Positions 1 through 8,813 are shown, counted from the stretch's first letter. The stretch is DNA of 64,000 nucleotides from Candidatus Binatia bacterium (GCA_035631035.1 DASQJL010000060.1:1-64000), one strand, 5' to 3'. Notes: generated by a model from the sequence alone, not told the origin. Program-made: numbers and translations.

Positions 1-472
1 GAACGCGCCGGAGGGAACGCACCGCGCGCATCGCCGCGAGATGGGTCCTCGCCTGCGTTCCCGACCCGATCAGCGCGAGATCCCCCGCGTCTCCGCGCGC
101 CAGCACATCGGTGGCGGCGGCCGACGCGGCGGCGGTCCGGACCGCCGTGATCGCGCTCGCGTCCAGGATCGCGAGCGGCTCGCCGCGCTCGATCCCGAAC
201 AGCATCACCACGCCCTGGTGGGAGTCGTACGCGGTTCCGTGATTCCCCGGCATCACCGTGACCACCTTGAGCCCGAAGCTGCGCGGCGCCCCCAGGTAGC
301 CGGGCATCAGTCCGAGCAGGCCGGAGCGGTCGGGAAGACGGACGAGGCTTCGAAGCGGCATCACGACGTCGCCTCGAGAAAGGGCCGTCAGGGCGTCCCG
401 CATCGCGGGGATGCACGCCTCCATCGTCAGCAGGCGCTCGACCCCCTCTTCGTTCACGAACAGCACCTTCAT
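1..472 (-). CDS. Ornithine cyclodeaminase / mu-crystallin family protein (3' end beyond the window)
   Basis: The first 157 codons are present; the C-terminus lies beyond the left edge. The family comprises NAD(P)-dependent ornithine cyclodeaminases, alanine dehydrogenases and ketimine reductases. Seen here: an N-terminal MKVLFVNEEGVERLL segment, a central block with GLKVVTVMPGNH and DSHQGVVMLF, then DASAITAVRTAAASA and the start of a Rossmann fold, GSGTQARTHL. The ATG overlaps the stop of the upstream threonine dehydratase (ATGA), so the two are translationally coupled. A dehydratase followed by a cyclodeaminase-like reductase suggests amino or imino acid catabolism. The exact substrate cannot be told because the substrate-contacting C-terminal part is missing. 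Confidence 0.88.
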   Translation of the reverse strand, partial: MKVLFVNEEGVERLLTMEACIPAMRDALTALSRGDVVMPLRSLVRLPDRSGLLGLMPGYLGAPRSFGLKVVTVMPGNHGTAYDSHQGVVMLFGIERGEPLAILDASAITAVRTAAASAAATDVLARGDAGDLALIGSGTQARTHLAAMRAVRSLRRV

Positions 473-1443
473 CGCGCGCCCTCCGCCATCGCGGCGAGCG
501 CGCGCTCGGGGTCCACGTTGCCGCCCGAGACGACGCTCACGACGACGCTCCCGGAAGGAACGCGCACGGCGCCGGAGAGGAGGGCGGCCGTGGCCGCAGC
601 CCCCCCTCCTTCCACGTAGAGCTTCGCCCGCGTCAAGAGCCAGCGCATACCCTCGACGATCTGGGATTCGGTGACCGGGACGATCTCGTCGAGCGCGTCC
701 CGCGCGATCGCGAGCGGAATCGCTCCGACGAAGGGGGGCGTGAGCCCGTCGGCGAGCGTCCTGGGCACGGGAATCGGGATCGGCTTGCCCGCCGAAAGCG
801 AAGCGGTCATCCCCCGGCTCGCCTCCAGCTCGACCCCGATCACGCGGCAGGACGGCTTCAGCGCCTTCACGGCGGAGGTCACGCCGGCCATCAATCCTCC
901 GCCGCCGATCGGGACCACGACACAGGTGACGTCCGGAACCTGCTCGACGATCTCGAGCCCCAGCGTGCCGGCGCCCGCGAGCCCCACGGGATCGTCGAAG
1001 GGATGCACGAAGGCCGCGCCGGTCCGCGCTTCCTCCTCGCGCATCCGGTCGAACAGCGTCGTCCGGTCGGGATGCGGCACGATCGTCGCGCCGTACCCGC
1101 GCGTGGCGTCCGTCTTGGACCGCGGCGCGTCGGCCGGCATGACGACGGTGCACGGAACGCCGGCCTCGCGCGCGGCCCAAGCGACGGCCTGAGCGTGGTT
1201 CCCCGCGGAGACCGTGATGAGCCCGCGCGCGCGGCGCTCCGGCTCCATCGAGAGGACGACGTTGAGCGCGCCTCGCGGCTTGAAGGAGCCGGTCTTCTGG
1301 AAACTTTCACACTTGAGATGGAGCCGCCGCGCGCCGGCGCGGTCGCCCAGGGTCGAAGACGAAACCAGCGGCGTGCGGTGGAGGCGGGTCCCCGTGCGGG
1401 CCGCGGCTTCGCGGATCGCCTGGATGGGGATCAGGCTGCTCAC
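469..1443 (-). CDS. Threonine/serine dehydratase, PLP fold type II
   Basis: 324 residues, the length of catabolic threonine ammonia-lyases without a C-terminal ACT regulatory domain. It would convert threonine (and probably serine) to 2-oxobutyrate (pyruvate) and ammonia in the cytoplasm. Visible motifs: the PLP lysine in KTGSFKPRGA (Lys55), the SAGNHAQAVAW loop and the glycine-rich phosphate cup IGGGGLMAG. It lies 2 bases downstream of the lipocalin-like gene and overlaps the next gene by 4 bases, so the three probably form one unit. The start is GTG. Serine racemase is a possible alternative within the same fold; the sequence alone does not separate them. Confidence 0.9.
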   Translation of the reverse strand: MSSLIPIQAIREAAARTGTRLHRTPLVSSSTLGDRAGARRLHLKCESFQKTGSFKPRGALNVVLSMEPERRARGLITVSAGNHAQAVAWAAREAGVPCTVVMPADAPRSKTDATRGYGATIVPHPDRTTLFDRMREEEARTGAAFVHPFDDPVGLAGAGTLGLEIVEQVPDVTCVVVPIGGGGLMAGVTSAVKALKPSCRVIGVELEASRGMTASLSAGKPIPIPVPRTLADGLTPPFVGAIPLAIARDALDEIVPVTESQIVEGMRWLLTRAKLYVEGGGAAATAALLSGAVRVPSGSVVVSVVSGGNVDPERALAAMAEGAR

Positions 1444-1445
1444 GG

Positions 1446-1934
1446 CTACCGGCAGCGCTCGAACGTGAGCGTCCGCGTGATCGGCGTGCCGTCCGCGGCA
1501 TTCGTCGCGAGCCGGATCCAGAGCCGCTCGCCGGCAACCCGGACGTCGCGCGTCGCCTTCATCCCGATGTTGCCGCGCGCGAGCGCGCCCTCCAGGGACA
1601 CCGTGATCGTGCCGGCCGCCGCGTCGAGATCGTAGGTGCCGAAGTAGGCGTCGTAGCCGTCCATGGCGCTGGTGTTGTTGACGCCCGACGCCGGCGGGAG
1701 GGCACCGGCGGATGGGGCCGCGGGAGCGGAGCCGCCCCCTCGCGACCGGTTCATGAACTGGGCGGCGAACTGCTTCGGCGCGAAGCTCAGGATGCCGATC
1801 GGGTCCGGCCCGAGGAAGGGATCGATGACCTTCCTGCCGCTCGCGTCGTAATCCTCCCGCGCGACGAGCCTCCAGACGCCCAGGAGGGTGCGGCTGAGAT
1901 CGAGGTCCGGCGGCGGCAGTGGATCGGGCTTCAC
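1446..1934 (-). CDS. Lipocalin-like domain protein
   Basis: About 162 residues from a GTG at 1934 that has GGAG 7 bases upstream; a longer open frame to 2138 has no plausible start or conserved sequence. After a Pro/Asp-rich lead the protein reads LSRTLLGVWRLVAREDYD, then FLGPDPIGILSFAPKQFAAQFMN, a Gly/Ala/Pro-rich insert, DGYDAYFGTYDLDAAAGTITVSLEG and LWIRLATN. This is the layout of lipocalin-like proteins of the Lipocalin_5 type (Trp in the first strand, M-N-R after the third). No signal peptide is evident. The ligand and role are unknown; it sits first in a unit with threonine dehydratase. Confidence 0.65.
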   Translation of the reverse strand: MKPDPLPPPDLDLSRTLLGVWRLVAREDYDASGRKVIDPFLGPDPIGILSFAPKQFAAQFMNRSRGGGSAPAAPSAGALPPASGVNNTSAMDGYDAYFGTYDLDAAAGTITVSLEGALARGNIGMKATRDVRVAGERLWIRLATNAADGTPITRTLTFERCR

Positions 1935-2221
1935 GAGAGCTCCGGGTTTGGCGTTCGGTGGAGCGGTACTGTGACGCACTTCGGCCGAATGGTCAAATGA
2001 ACGGGGGCATGGAAATCCTGCTCTCCACCGTACAAACCGGGGATTCCTCGTACATGCCACACACGCCCGCCGAGACGCAGCCCTCCCGATAACTGCAAGC
2101 GAGACCGCGTTCCCGTCCGAAAGGGGTATCTCTGGCACAGCCCTTGAATGTCCCGCGCAGTCTTACCGCAGCCGCCGTGTCGCGGCCCAAAGGAACGAAC
2201 GATCCGCCGAAGGAGGGCATC
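1935..2221. other. Divergent intergenic region, no gene seen
   Basis: This 287-base stretch lies between the divergent lipocalin-like gene and the alanine-rich membrane protein gene, so it should hold promoters for both. It is less GC-rich than its surroundings. I see no convincing -35/-10 pair, repeat or conserved RNA. Confidence 0.4.
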
Positions 2222-2836
2222 ATGAGGAGCCGCTGGGAAGAGAAGTACACGGAACCGACGGACGAGCCCGTCACCCTCACCGAGAGCCAGTTGAAGGCCC
2301 TGAAGCGCGGCGCCGCGATCGGCATGGCGGCCGCGATTCTCGCCATCGTCGCGGTCGGCATCGCGGGGTACAGCCTCGTCTCGGCGCGAAGCATCGGCTC
2401 CGATGCCGTCGCCTCGAAGTCGTCCGCGGACGAAACCGCCCAGCCCGCGCCGGAAGCGGCGGCGCCCGCGGCCGCCGCTCCGACGACCGCCCCCGCCGTG
2501 CAGCCCGCGGCAGCCACTGCGCCCGCGGCGCAGCCTGCCGCTCAGTCCGCGGCCGCGGCTCCGGCGCCGAAGCCGGTCCAGGAAACCGAAACGCCCAAGA
2601 TGGCCCGCGTCAGCGCCAAGAAGGCGAGCACGCGGACCCATCGGATCTCGCGCATCGAAGAGAAGCCGGTGACGATTCCCGCGGCTTCGCCCGAGCCGGC
2701 CCCCGCGGTCGAAACCGCCAGGGCCAAGGCGCCGTCGCTCACGCCGGTAGCGCCCCAGCCCGTCGCGGCCGAAGCGCCGAAGCCGGTGGCCGCGACGCCC
2801 AAGGCGGCCGCGCACGATTCGAGCGCGGCGCACTGA
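2222..2836 (+). CDS. Single-pass membrane protein with Ala/Pro-rich tail, unknown function
   Basis: 204 residues from the ATG at 2222, which has AAGGAGG 4 bases upstream; the frame opens earlier at 2144 but without a ribosome binding site. A charged N-terminus is followed by one hydrophobic span at about residues 38-58 (IGMAAAILAIVAVGIAGYSL). The remainder is low-complexity Ala/Pro/Lys with repeated APKPV-like units, of the kind that spans cell wall or periplasm in TonB-like proteins. No TonB C-terminal fold is visible, although a TonB-dependent receptor is encoded convergently next door. Function not assigned. Confidence 0.6.
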   Translation: MRSRWEEKYTEPTDEPVTLTESQLKALKRGAAIGMAAAILAIVAVGIAGYSLVSARSIGSDAVASKSSADETAQPAPEAAAPAAAAPTTAPAVQPAAATAPAAQPAAQSAAAAPAPKPVQETETPKMARVSAKKASTRTHRISRIEEKPVTIPAASPEPAPAVETARAKAPSLTPVAPQPVAAEAPKPVAATPKAAAHDSSAAH

Positions 2837-2861
2837 AATCGAAAACCTCTGACGGAGGGGC

Positions 2862-4934
2862 TCATCGCAACGTGATACCGGCGACCCAGCCTCGTCCCGG
2901 CGCCGGCTCGAAGTAGCGCCCGTTCGCCTCGTTCACGATGACCGAGCCGACCGTCGCGCGATCGAGCGCGTTGGTCACGCGCACGAATGCCGTGACGAGC
3001 GCGCCGCCGATGCGCTGCCGCGCCTCCCCGCTCAGATCCACGGTGGCGTACCCGGGGGCGGACGAGGTATTCGCGTCGTTCGTCGCGACCCGGTCCACCG
3101 CGGTCACGGAGGCCGCGAGATCCACCGCCGCGCAGGGAAGCCAGCGCAGCTCGATGAAGCCGTCGGCGCGCGGGATGCCCGGGATCCGGCTCCCCTCCGC
3201 CACGGCGCCGAAGGCACGGCGAAAGCGCGCATCGAGCCAGGTTGCGGCGACAGTCGCGCGCCAGCGGGACCCGAGCGCGCCAACCCATGACGCCTCCACG
3301 CCTTTCCGGAGGGTGCGCGCGGCATTCGAATAGACGGTGCGTCCGCCCAGGCTGGAGGCGACGACCAGCTCGTCGTCGGTCCTCGCGATGAAACCGCACA
3401 ACCCATAGCTTCCCCCGGCGCCGCGCCCCCGGATGCCGGCCTCCGCGTCGTCGCTCCGCGCGGGGCGGAGCGCGGTGTTGAGCCCGCTCGAGCTGTCGGG
3501 ACGATAGGCCAGCTCGTTCAGGGTGGGCGTCTCGAACCCCTTCCCCGCGTTCGCGAAGAGACTGATCGCTTCGGTCGCGCGCCACAGGACCCCCGCGACC
3601 GGAGTCGTTCTCCGGTACTCCAGAGCGCCGCTGTCGTCCGGGTTCTGCGCGTTCACGTAGCGGTCGCGCGAGCGGAAGCGGATCTCGCTGTGCCGAGCGC
3701 CGGCGTCCGCGCGCCATCGCGCCCCCGGCGCCCACTCGGCCTGCACGTATTCGTCGACCGACCCCACCCGGTCCTCCTGGTCGCGGCGGAGCGCACCGCG
3801 CACGCCGAGACGTGAGCCGACGAAATTCTCGTAGCCGCGGCGCCGCTCGTTCACGACCTGCCGCTCCATCCCCGCGGTCAGCGCGAGTCCCCCGACGCCG
3901 AGCAGGCCCTGACGGCGCGCGCGGGCGTCGAAACCGTAATAGCCCCGGTCCAGGTCCACGACGCCGCCTCCGTGGAGCGGGTTGGCCTGCGCCGCGACCG
4001 GCACGGCCAGGAACTGCACGACGGCGCGTGAGCCCGCGTAGCCTCCCGCGCTCCAGAGCGAGCCGAGCGCCTTTCCTTCGACCCGCCCGCCGGCCTGTCC
4101 CTGCCGGGTGGTCTTCCGGGTGTTGAAGGCGAGCGCGCCGGGACTGGCGGCGCGTCGGTCCCGGGCCAGCTCGTTCACCGTGAGTCCCTGGGGGTCGTCC
4201 GCCCGCGCGTCGAGCCCGTTCAGCGCGAGACGCCATGCGCCCCCGGAGCCGAACCCGCCGCGGAGGAGCGCCTGCGCCGACGTGCGGCGCGAGGCGCTGT
4301 GGTGGCGAAATCCCTCCTCGGAGACGCCCGCGCCGTCGATGACGTAGCCGCCGCGCGCTCCCTCCCACGGCCCTCGCAAGCCGAACGAGCCACGGGCGAG
4401 ACGGTCCGACCCGGCGTACGAGCCCGCGCGCCACTCCGCCCTTGGCGGCGGATCGGCGCTGAAGATCTGGATCACGCCGCCGGAGGCGTTGCCGTAGAGG
4501 GCCGAGAAGGGACCCCGCAGCACCTCGATGCGGTCGGCGGCGTCCAGCAGGAAGTGGGAGACCTGCCCCTGGCCGTCGGGCATCGTGGCGGGAATGCCGT
4601 CCGCGTAGAGGCGCACCCCGCGCACGCCGAACGTGGAGCGCGCGCCGAATCCCCGGATCGAGATCTGGAGATCCTGCGCCTCGTTCTGCCGGTCGCGCGC
4701 GAGGACGCCGGGGATGCGCGGCAGCGATTCCGCGAGGTTCAAGCGCGGCCGGGCTCGGGCCAGCGCGGTCGAGTCCACCCGGTCGACGGCGGCGGGAACG
4801 AGAAGCGGATCTTCGGCCGCGCGGGTCGGGGTGACGACGACGGGAGGAAGAACGACGACCGTATCGCCCGGCGCGCGCGCGGCGCCGCAGGTCGCGGGGA
4901 GAAGCAGGAGAAGAACCGCGAGCGCCTTCGCCAT
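2862..4934 (-). CDS. TonB-dependent outer membrane receptor
   Basis: 690 residues with a signal peptide (MAKALAVLLLLLPATCGA). The plug domain is clear: a TonB-box-like VVVTPTRA near residue 35, then the conserved GFGARSTFGVRGVRLYADG, DRIEVLRGPFSALYGNASGG and IQIFS. The rest is beta-barrel with many aromatic-ended strands, finishing GWVAGITLR. Such receptors import siderophores, cobalamin, metals or oligosaccharides across the outer membrane using TonB-ExbBD energy; no TonB or ExbBD gene is in the window. The gene follows the M23 peptidase by 35 bases on the same strand. The substrate cannot be told; no Fur-box-like repeat was recognised upstream. Confidence 0.93.
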   Translation of the reverse strand: MAKALAVLLLLLPATCGAARAPGDTVVVLPPVVVTPTRAAEDPLLVPAAVDRVDSTALARARPRLNLAESLPRIPGVLARDRQNEAQDLQISIRGFGARSTFGVRGVRLYADGIPATMPDGQGQVSHFLLDAADRIEVLRGPFSALYGNASGGVIQIFSADPPPRAEWRAGSYAGSDRLARGSFGLRGPWEGARGGYVIDGAGVSEEGFRHHSASRRTSAQALLRGGFGSGGAWRLALNGLDARADDPQGLTVNELARDRRAASPGALAFNTRKTTRQGQAGGRVEGKALGSLWSAGGYAGSRAVVQFLAVPVAAQANPLHGGGVVDLDRGYYGFDARARRQGLLGVGGLALTAGMERQVVNERRRGYENFVGSRLGVRGALRRDQEDRVGSVDEYVQAEWAPGARWRADAGARHSEIRFRSRDRYVNAQNPDDSGALEYRRTTPVAGVLWRATEAISLFANAGKGFETPTLNELAYRPDSSSGLNTALRPARSDDAEAGIRGRGAGGSYGLCGFIARTDDELVVASSLGGRTVYSNAARTLRKGVEASWVGALGSRWRATVAATWLDARFRRAFGAVAEGSRIPGIPRADGFIELRWLPCAAVDLAASVTAVDRVATNDANTSSAPGYATVDLSGEARQRIGGALVTAFVRVTNALDRATVGSVIVNEANGRYFEPAPGRGWVAGITLR

Positions 4935-4969
4935 CGCCGGTCCACTCTACCGGCGGGGCCCGGCGGCGT

Positions 4970-6259
4970 CTATTGGTGACGGCCCAGAGCCACCCTGAGG
5001 TCGAGGGGGATCGGCACGCCTTCCAGGAGCGACACCGCGCCGTCGCGCACCTTGCGGAACTCGGCCAGGCGCGCGCCCGACAGCGACGGCTGGCTGGGCA
5101 GCTCGACGGTGAGCGGGTCGACATGCCTGCCGTTCAGCACGAATTCGTAGTGCAGGTGGGGGCCGGTCGCGAGGCCCGAGGCTCCTACCCTACCAACGAT
5201 GGCCCCCTGCTCCACGCGGGCGCCGGGACGGATCCCGGCGCCGATGGCGCTCAGGTGCGCGTAGCGGGTGCGGATGCCGCCCGCGTGCCGGAGCTCCACC
5301 AGCCGGCCGTACCCTCCCGTGAACCCGGCGCGGGTCACCACGCCGGACGCGGTGGCTTCGACGGGCGTTCCGAACGGCGCGCCGTAGTCGATCCCCTCGT
5401 GCTTGCGCCAGAGCTTCAGAATGGGATGGAAGCGCCGGGTGGTGAACCGGCTCGTGATGCGGTATGGCACCGGATAGCGCAGGAAGGCCCCGTGCAGCGA
5501 GCGCCCCTCATCGTCGAAGTAGGCCCAGCCCGCTCCGCGGGGTACCGGGATCGCACGCAGCACGCGGTCCTGGTTGTGCAGCTCGATCGCGAGGAAGTGG
5601 CGGCTTCGCACCGAGCCGTCGGGACGCACCTTGCGCTCGAGCGCCACGCGGAAGACGTCGCCCCGCCGGAGGTCGCGCGTGAAGTCGATCTCCCACGCGA
5701 AGATGTCCGCCAGGTCGTAGACCAGCTCCTCGAACTCTCCCTCCCCGAGCCGGTCGAGGTCGCCTCCCAGCTTCGCCGACCAGAGACTCGAGGTGATCAC
5801 GCCGGAGATGCAGACCGTGTCCACCACGAAGGGAACGGCGTCGACGCGCACGGACCATCGCGCGTCGGTGCGCAGGAAATCGAGGACCGAGTCAGGGCTC
5901 AGGGCGATGCGGAGGCGCTCGGGATTCCGCTGGGGGCCGTACGGTCCCACCGGATCGAAGGAGAAATCGACCGACGTGCCGGGGCGAAGCGAGCGCGGGT
6001 TCTTGTAGCTCCGCATCAGCCGGATGACTTCGCCGATCTGATCGGAATCCAGCCCCCTGGCGGCGAGCAGCTCGGAGAGGGCGCGGCCCGGGGTGAGGGT
6101 GCCGCTCAGGGTGACCGGCGGCGGCTCGGCCCTGAGCTCGGCGTCGCGGCCGTCGCCCGGGAATCCGGGCGCGCGCGGGAACACCACCGCCAGCGAGAGG
6201 CCGAAGACGGCGACGGTGAGCAGCGCGACGATGTGGAACCAGCGATCCGATCGCCTCAC
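4970..6259 (-). CDS. M23 family metallopeptidase, membrane-anchored
   Basis: About 429 residues from the GTG at 6259; the open frame continues upstream into the divergent DoxX gene, but nothing there looks coding. A hydrophobic anchor (FHIVALLTVAVFGLSLAVVF) is followed by a region with RALSELLAARGLDSDQIGEVI, resembling the N-terminal module of MepM/YebA-type peptidases. The C-terminal LytM domain has the zinc ligands: HEGIDYGAPFGTPV (H, D) and the HLHYEF motif. It probably cleaves peptidoglycan cross-links in the periplasm, or is an envelope hydrolase activator; all metal ligands appear present, favouring an active enzyme. The start is uncertain because no strong ribosome binding site precedes the GTG. 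Confidence 0.85.
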   Translation of the reverse strand: MRRSDRWFHIVALLTVAVFGLSLAVVFPRAPGFPGDGRDAELRAEPPPVTLSGTLTPGRALSELLAARGLDSDQIGEVIRLMRSYKNPRSLRPGTSVDFSFDPVGPYGPQRNPERLRIALSPDSVLDFLRTDARWSVRVDAVPFVVDTVCISGVITSSLWSAKLGGDLDRLGEGEFEELVYDLADIFAWEIDFTRDLRRGDVFRVALERKVRPDGSVRSRHFLAIELHNQDRVLRAIPVPRGAGWAYFDDEGRSLHGAFLRYPVPYRITSRFTTRRFHPILKLWRKHEGIDYGAPFGTPVEATASGVVTRAGFTGGYGRLVELRHAGGIRTRYAHLSAIGAGIRPGARVEQGAIVGRVGASGLATGPHLHYEFVLNGRHVDPLTVELPSQPSLSGARLAEFRKVRDGAVSLLEGVPIPLDLRVALGRHQ

Positions 6260-6415
6260 CCGGGCCTGATCGGCCAAATCGGCACGATCCTGAACGAAAA
6301 GGCGCCGGCCGGGGAGACGGCTCGTCGAGGGGGGCGCGATCGCCAGGGCTTCGGCTATGCTGATGGGCCCGCCCGCGGTCGGGCGGGATCGGACCCTGTT
6401 CGGGAGGACGAACCC

Positions 6416-6829
6416 ATGATGGACCGTCTCGCGCGAGCCACCCATGCGCTGCTTCGGATCGTCGCCGGATTGCTCTTCATCCATCCCGGCGGCATGAAGA
6501 TCTTCGGCTGGTTCGGCGGCATGCCGGCCGGCGTCACGCTCACCCCGCTCCTCACCGCGGCCGGATGGATCGAGCTGGTGTGCGGCACCCTCATCCTGAT
6601 CGGATTCCTGACGCGTCCGGCCGCGTTCCTGGCGTCCGGCGAAATGGCGTTCGCCTACTTCATCGGCCACTTCCCGCACGGGTTCTGGCCGATCCAGAAC
6701 CACGGCGAGCCCGCCGTGCTCTTCTGCTTCCTCTTCCTCTTCTTCGCGGCCAACGGCGCCGGCCCGTTCAGCGTGGACGCGCTGATTCGAAGACGCGGGG
6801 AGCCGCGGGTCGCGGCCGCGGCGGCCTAG
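6416..6829 (+). CDS. DoxX family membrane protein
   Basis: 137 residues with four hydrophobic segments, the usual length for DoxX/YphA-type proteins. Typical family features are LLRIVAGLLFIHPGGMKIFGWFG at the first helix, the ELVCGTLILIGFLTRPAAF block and the FWPIQNHGEPAVLFCFLFLFFAANG segment. The first of two adjacent ATGs at 6416 was chosen; GGGAGG lies 8 bases upstream. Members include subunits of thiosulfate:quinone oxidoreductase and of redox-stress membrane complexes, but most are uncharacterised, and no partner is adjacent here. It is divergent from the M23 peptidase gene. Confidence 0.88.
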   Translation: MMDRLARATHALLRIVAGLLFIHPGGMKIFGWFGGMPAGVTLTPLLTAAGWIELVCGTLILIGFLTRPAAFLASGEMAFAYFIGHFPHGFWPIQNHGEPAVLFCFLFLFFAANGAGPFSVDALIRRRGEPRVAAAAA

Positions 6830-6875
6830 GCTTGTGGCGGGCTCCTGACCCGGCCGGAAGATTTTTTCGAAGCCG

Positions 6876-6902
6876 TGTCGATCGGAGGGTCGCCGGTTCG
6901 TC
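6876..6902 (+). promoter_or_regulatory. Candidate ECF42-type promoter of the YCII-family gene
   Basis: TGTCGA at 6876-6881 and CGTC at 6899-6902 are separated by 17 bases. From memory, ECF42 sigma factors recognise TGTCGA at -35 and CG(A/T)C at -10 upstream of YCII/DGPF genes. This pair lies about 85 bases upstream of exactly such a gene (start 6987), which is followed by an ECF42 sigma factor. The match is seen in the sequence; the assignment rests on family knowledge and was not tested. Confidence 0.65.
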
Positions 6903-6986
6903 GTTTGGTTGAAGCCCGGGCCGGCAGGGGCCGGGGCGGTGGCGACGATAGCCGACGCAACTAACTATTTAACAGGAGATTCCATC

Positions 6987-7403
6987 ATGCGCTTCATGGT
7001 GATTGTGAAGGCTGACAAGAACAGCGAAGCGGGCATCCTTCCCGACAAGGAACTCTTCGCGAAGATGGGCAAGTTCAACGAGGAGCTGGTCAACGCGGGC
7101 GTGATGCTCGCGGGCGAGGGGCTTCAGCCCAGCTCCAAGGGCGTGCGCGTCCGCTTCTCCGGCGGGAAGAAGACCGTGATCGACGGGCCCTTCGCCGAAG
7201 CGAAGGAGCTGATCGCCGGGTTCTGGCTCTGGCAGGTGAAGTCGAAGGAGGAAGCGATCGAGTGGATCAAGCGGGCCCCGTTCGAGGACACCGAGATCGA
7301 GATCCGCCAGGTGTACGAGACGGAGGATTTCGGCGACGCCCTGCCCCAGGACGTTCGCGAGCAGGAGGAGAATCTGAGGGGCCGGATCGCCTCGCGGAAG
7401 TAA
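6987..7403 (+). CDS. YCII-related (DGPF domain) protein
   Basis: 138 residues, start ATG at 6987 with AGGAGA 7 bases upstream. The fold is a YciI-like alpha/beta dimer: RFMVIVKADKNSE, the LMxxMGxFNEELVxAGVMLAGEGL-like segment, and the diagnostic VIDGPFAEAKELIAGFWLW. DGPF proteins are small cytoplasmic proteins of uncertain biochemical function, nearly always encoded beside ECF42 (or ECF41-like) sigma factors and often under their control. Here the sigma gene follows 93 bases downstream and an ECF42-type promoter precedes it. A catalytic role has not been shown for the family. Confidence 0.93.
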   Translation: MRFMVIVKADKNSEAGILPDKELFAKMGKFNEELVNAGVMLAGEGLQPSSKGVRVRFSGGKKTVIDGPFAEAKELIAGFWLWQVKSKEEAIEWIKRAPFEDTEIEIRQVYETEDFGDALPQDVREQEENLRGRIASRK

Positions 7404-7474
7404 TCCCCGCTCCCTTCACGACGGCCGCGGTCCCGTGGATGCACTCGCGGGACCGCAGCTTCGTCCGCCACGGC

Positions 7475-7496
7475 GGCCGGGGTATCATCCCCGGCC
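7475..7496 (+). promoter_or_regulatory. Perfect inverted repeat abutting the sigma factor start codon
   Basis: GGCCGGGG-TATCAT-CCCCGGCC: 8-base arms and a 6-base loop, ending on the base before the ATG at 7497. There is no T-tract, so it is not a classical terminator. Because it occupies the place of the ribosome binding site, it could reduce or couple translation of the sigma factor to the upstream gene. It could also bind a protein as DNA. Only the repeat itself is certain. Confidence 0.55.
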
Positions 7497-8813
7497 ATGC
7501 ACAATGCGGATCCACGTGGCAACGATGCCGGCCGTGCCGCCGGCCGCGACGTCCACCGAGCCATCGAGGCGGTCTGGCGGATCGAGTCGGCCCGCCTGAT
7601 CGCGGCGCTCGCGCGCATGGTACGCGACGTGGGTCTGGCCGAGGATCTCGCGCAGGAGGCGCTCGTGACGGCGCTCGAGCGGTGGCCCGCGGACGGCATT
7701 CCCGAGAAGCCGGGCGCCTGGCTGATGACCGCCGCGAAGCGCCGCGCCATCGATCTCCTCCGGCGGGAGAAGCGGATCGAGCCGAAGCACGAAGCGATCG
7801 CGCGCGAGCTGGAGGAGCGGCGCGACCGGGAGGGCGCCGTCCGGGACGAGGCGCTGGACGACCCGGTCGGTGACGATCTGCTCCGGCTTCTGTTCATCGC
7901 CTGCCACCCCGTGCTCTCCACCGAGGCGCGCTCCGCCCTGACCCTCCGTCTCCTCGGCGGTCTCACCACGGACGAGATCGCCCGCGCCTTCCTCGTTCCC
8001 GAGCCGACCGTGGCGCAGCGGATCGTCCGGGCCAAGCGAACCCTCGCGGACGCCGGCGTTCCTTTCGAGGTTCCGCGGGGCGCCGATCTCGCGGCGCGCC
8101 TGGCCTCGGTGCTCGAGGTGATCTATCTGATTTTCAACGAAGGCTACGCCGCCACGGCGGGCCGCGACTGGACCCGGCCGGAGCTGTGCGAGGAGGCGCT
8201 CCGGCTGGGCCGGATCCTCGCGACGCTCATGCCCGGAGCGGCCGAGGTGCTCGGGCTGGTCGCCCTGATGGAGATCCAGGCCTCGCGGCTCCGGGCGCGC
8301 GTCGGAGCTTCGGGCGAGCCGGTGCTGCTCCAGGACCAGGACCGGGGACGGTGGGACCGACTGCTGATCGGGCGCGGCCTCGATGCGCTCGCGCGCGCCG
8401 AGCGGCTCGGCGGCCCCCTCGGGCCCTACGCGCTCCAGGCCTCGATCGCGGCCTGCCATGCGCGGGCGCGCACGGCGGCCGAGACCGACTGGCCGCGGAT
8501 CGCGGCGCTCTACGGGGAGCTCCATCTCGTGTCGCCGTCACCCGTGGTGGAGCTGAACCGCGCGGTCGCGGTCTCCATGGCGGACGGTCCCGACGCGGCG
8601 CTGCCGATCGTGGACAAGCTCGCGACCGATCCCCTGCTCCGGAGCTATCACCTGCTCTTCGCCGTGCGCGGAGACCTGCTGGAAAAGCTCGGGCGCGCCC
8701 GAGACGCGGGCGCCGAGTTCGAGCGCGCCGCCGCGCTCACGCGGAACGAGGCCGAGCGCCGGATTCTTCTCGGCCGCGCGGCCGGGGCGCGCGCGGGCAC
8801 GGCGGGACGCTAG
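7497..8813 (+). CDS. ECF42-group RNA polymerase sigma factor with C-terminal TPR-like extension
   Basis: 438 residues, more than twice the length of a plain ECF sigma factor. Region 2 is at about residues 20-90 (IEAVWRIESARLIAALARMV, DVGLAEDLAQEALVTALERWP, AWLMTAAKRRAIDLLRRE); region 4 at about 125-185 (ARSALTLRLLGGLTTDEIARAF, TVAQRIVRAKR). The long C-terminal part (NEGYAATAG, LYGELHLVSPSPVVELNRAVAVSM) is the conserved extension of the ECF42 group. No anti-sigma gene is adjacent, as is usual for this group, whose extension is thought to take part in regulation. It probably transcribes the YCII gene upstream. The ATG at 7497 has no ribosome binding site because a hairpin lies there; a later start is possible. 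It ends overlapping the convergent DUF190 gene by 3 bases. Confidence 0.93.
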   Translation: MHNADPRGNDAGRAAGRDVHRAIEAVWRIESARLIAALARMVRDVGLAEDLAQEALVTALERWPADGIPEKPGAWLMTAAKRRAIDLLRREKRIEPKHEAIARELEERRDREGAVRDEALDDPVGDDLLRLLFIACHPVLSTEARSALTLRLLGGLTTDEIARAFLVPEPTVAQRIVRAKRTLADAGVPFEVPRGADLAARLASVLEVIYLIFNEGYAATAGRDWTRPELCEEALRLGRILATLMPGAAEVLGLVALMEIQASRLRARVGASGEPVLLQDQDRGRWDRLLIGRGLDALARAERLGGPLGPYALQASIAACHARARTAAETDWPRIAALYGELHLVSPSPVVELNRAVAVSMADGPDAALPIVDKLATDPLLRSYHLLFAVRGDLLEKLGRARDAGAEFERAAALTRNEAERRILLGRAAGARAGTAGR

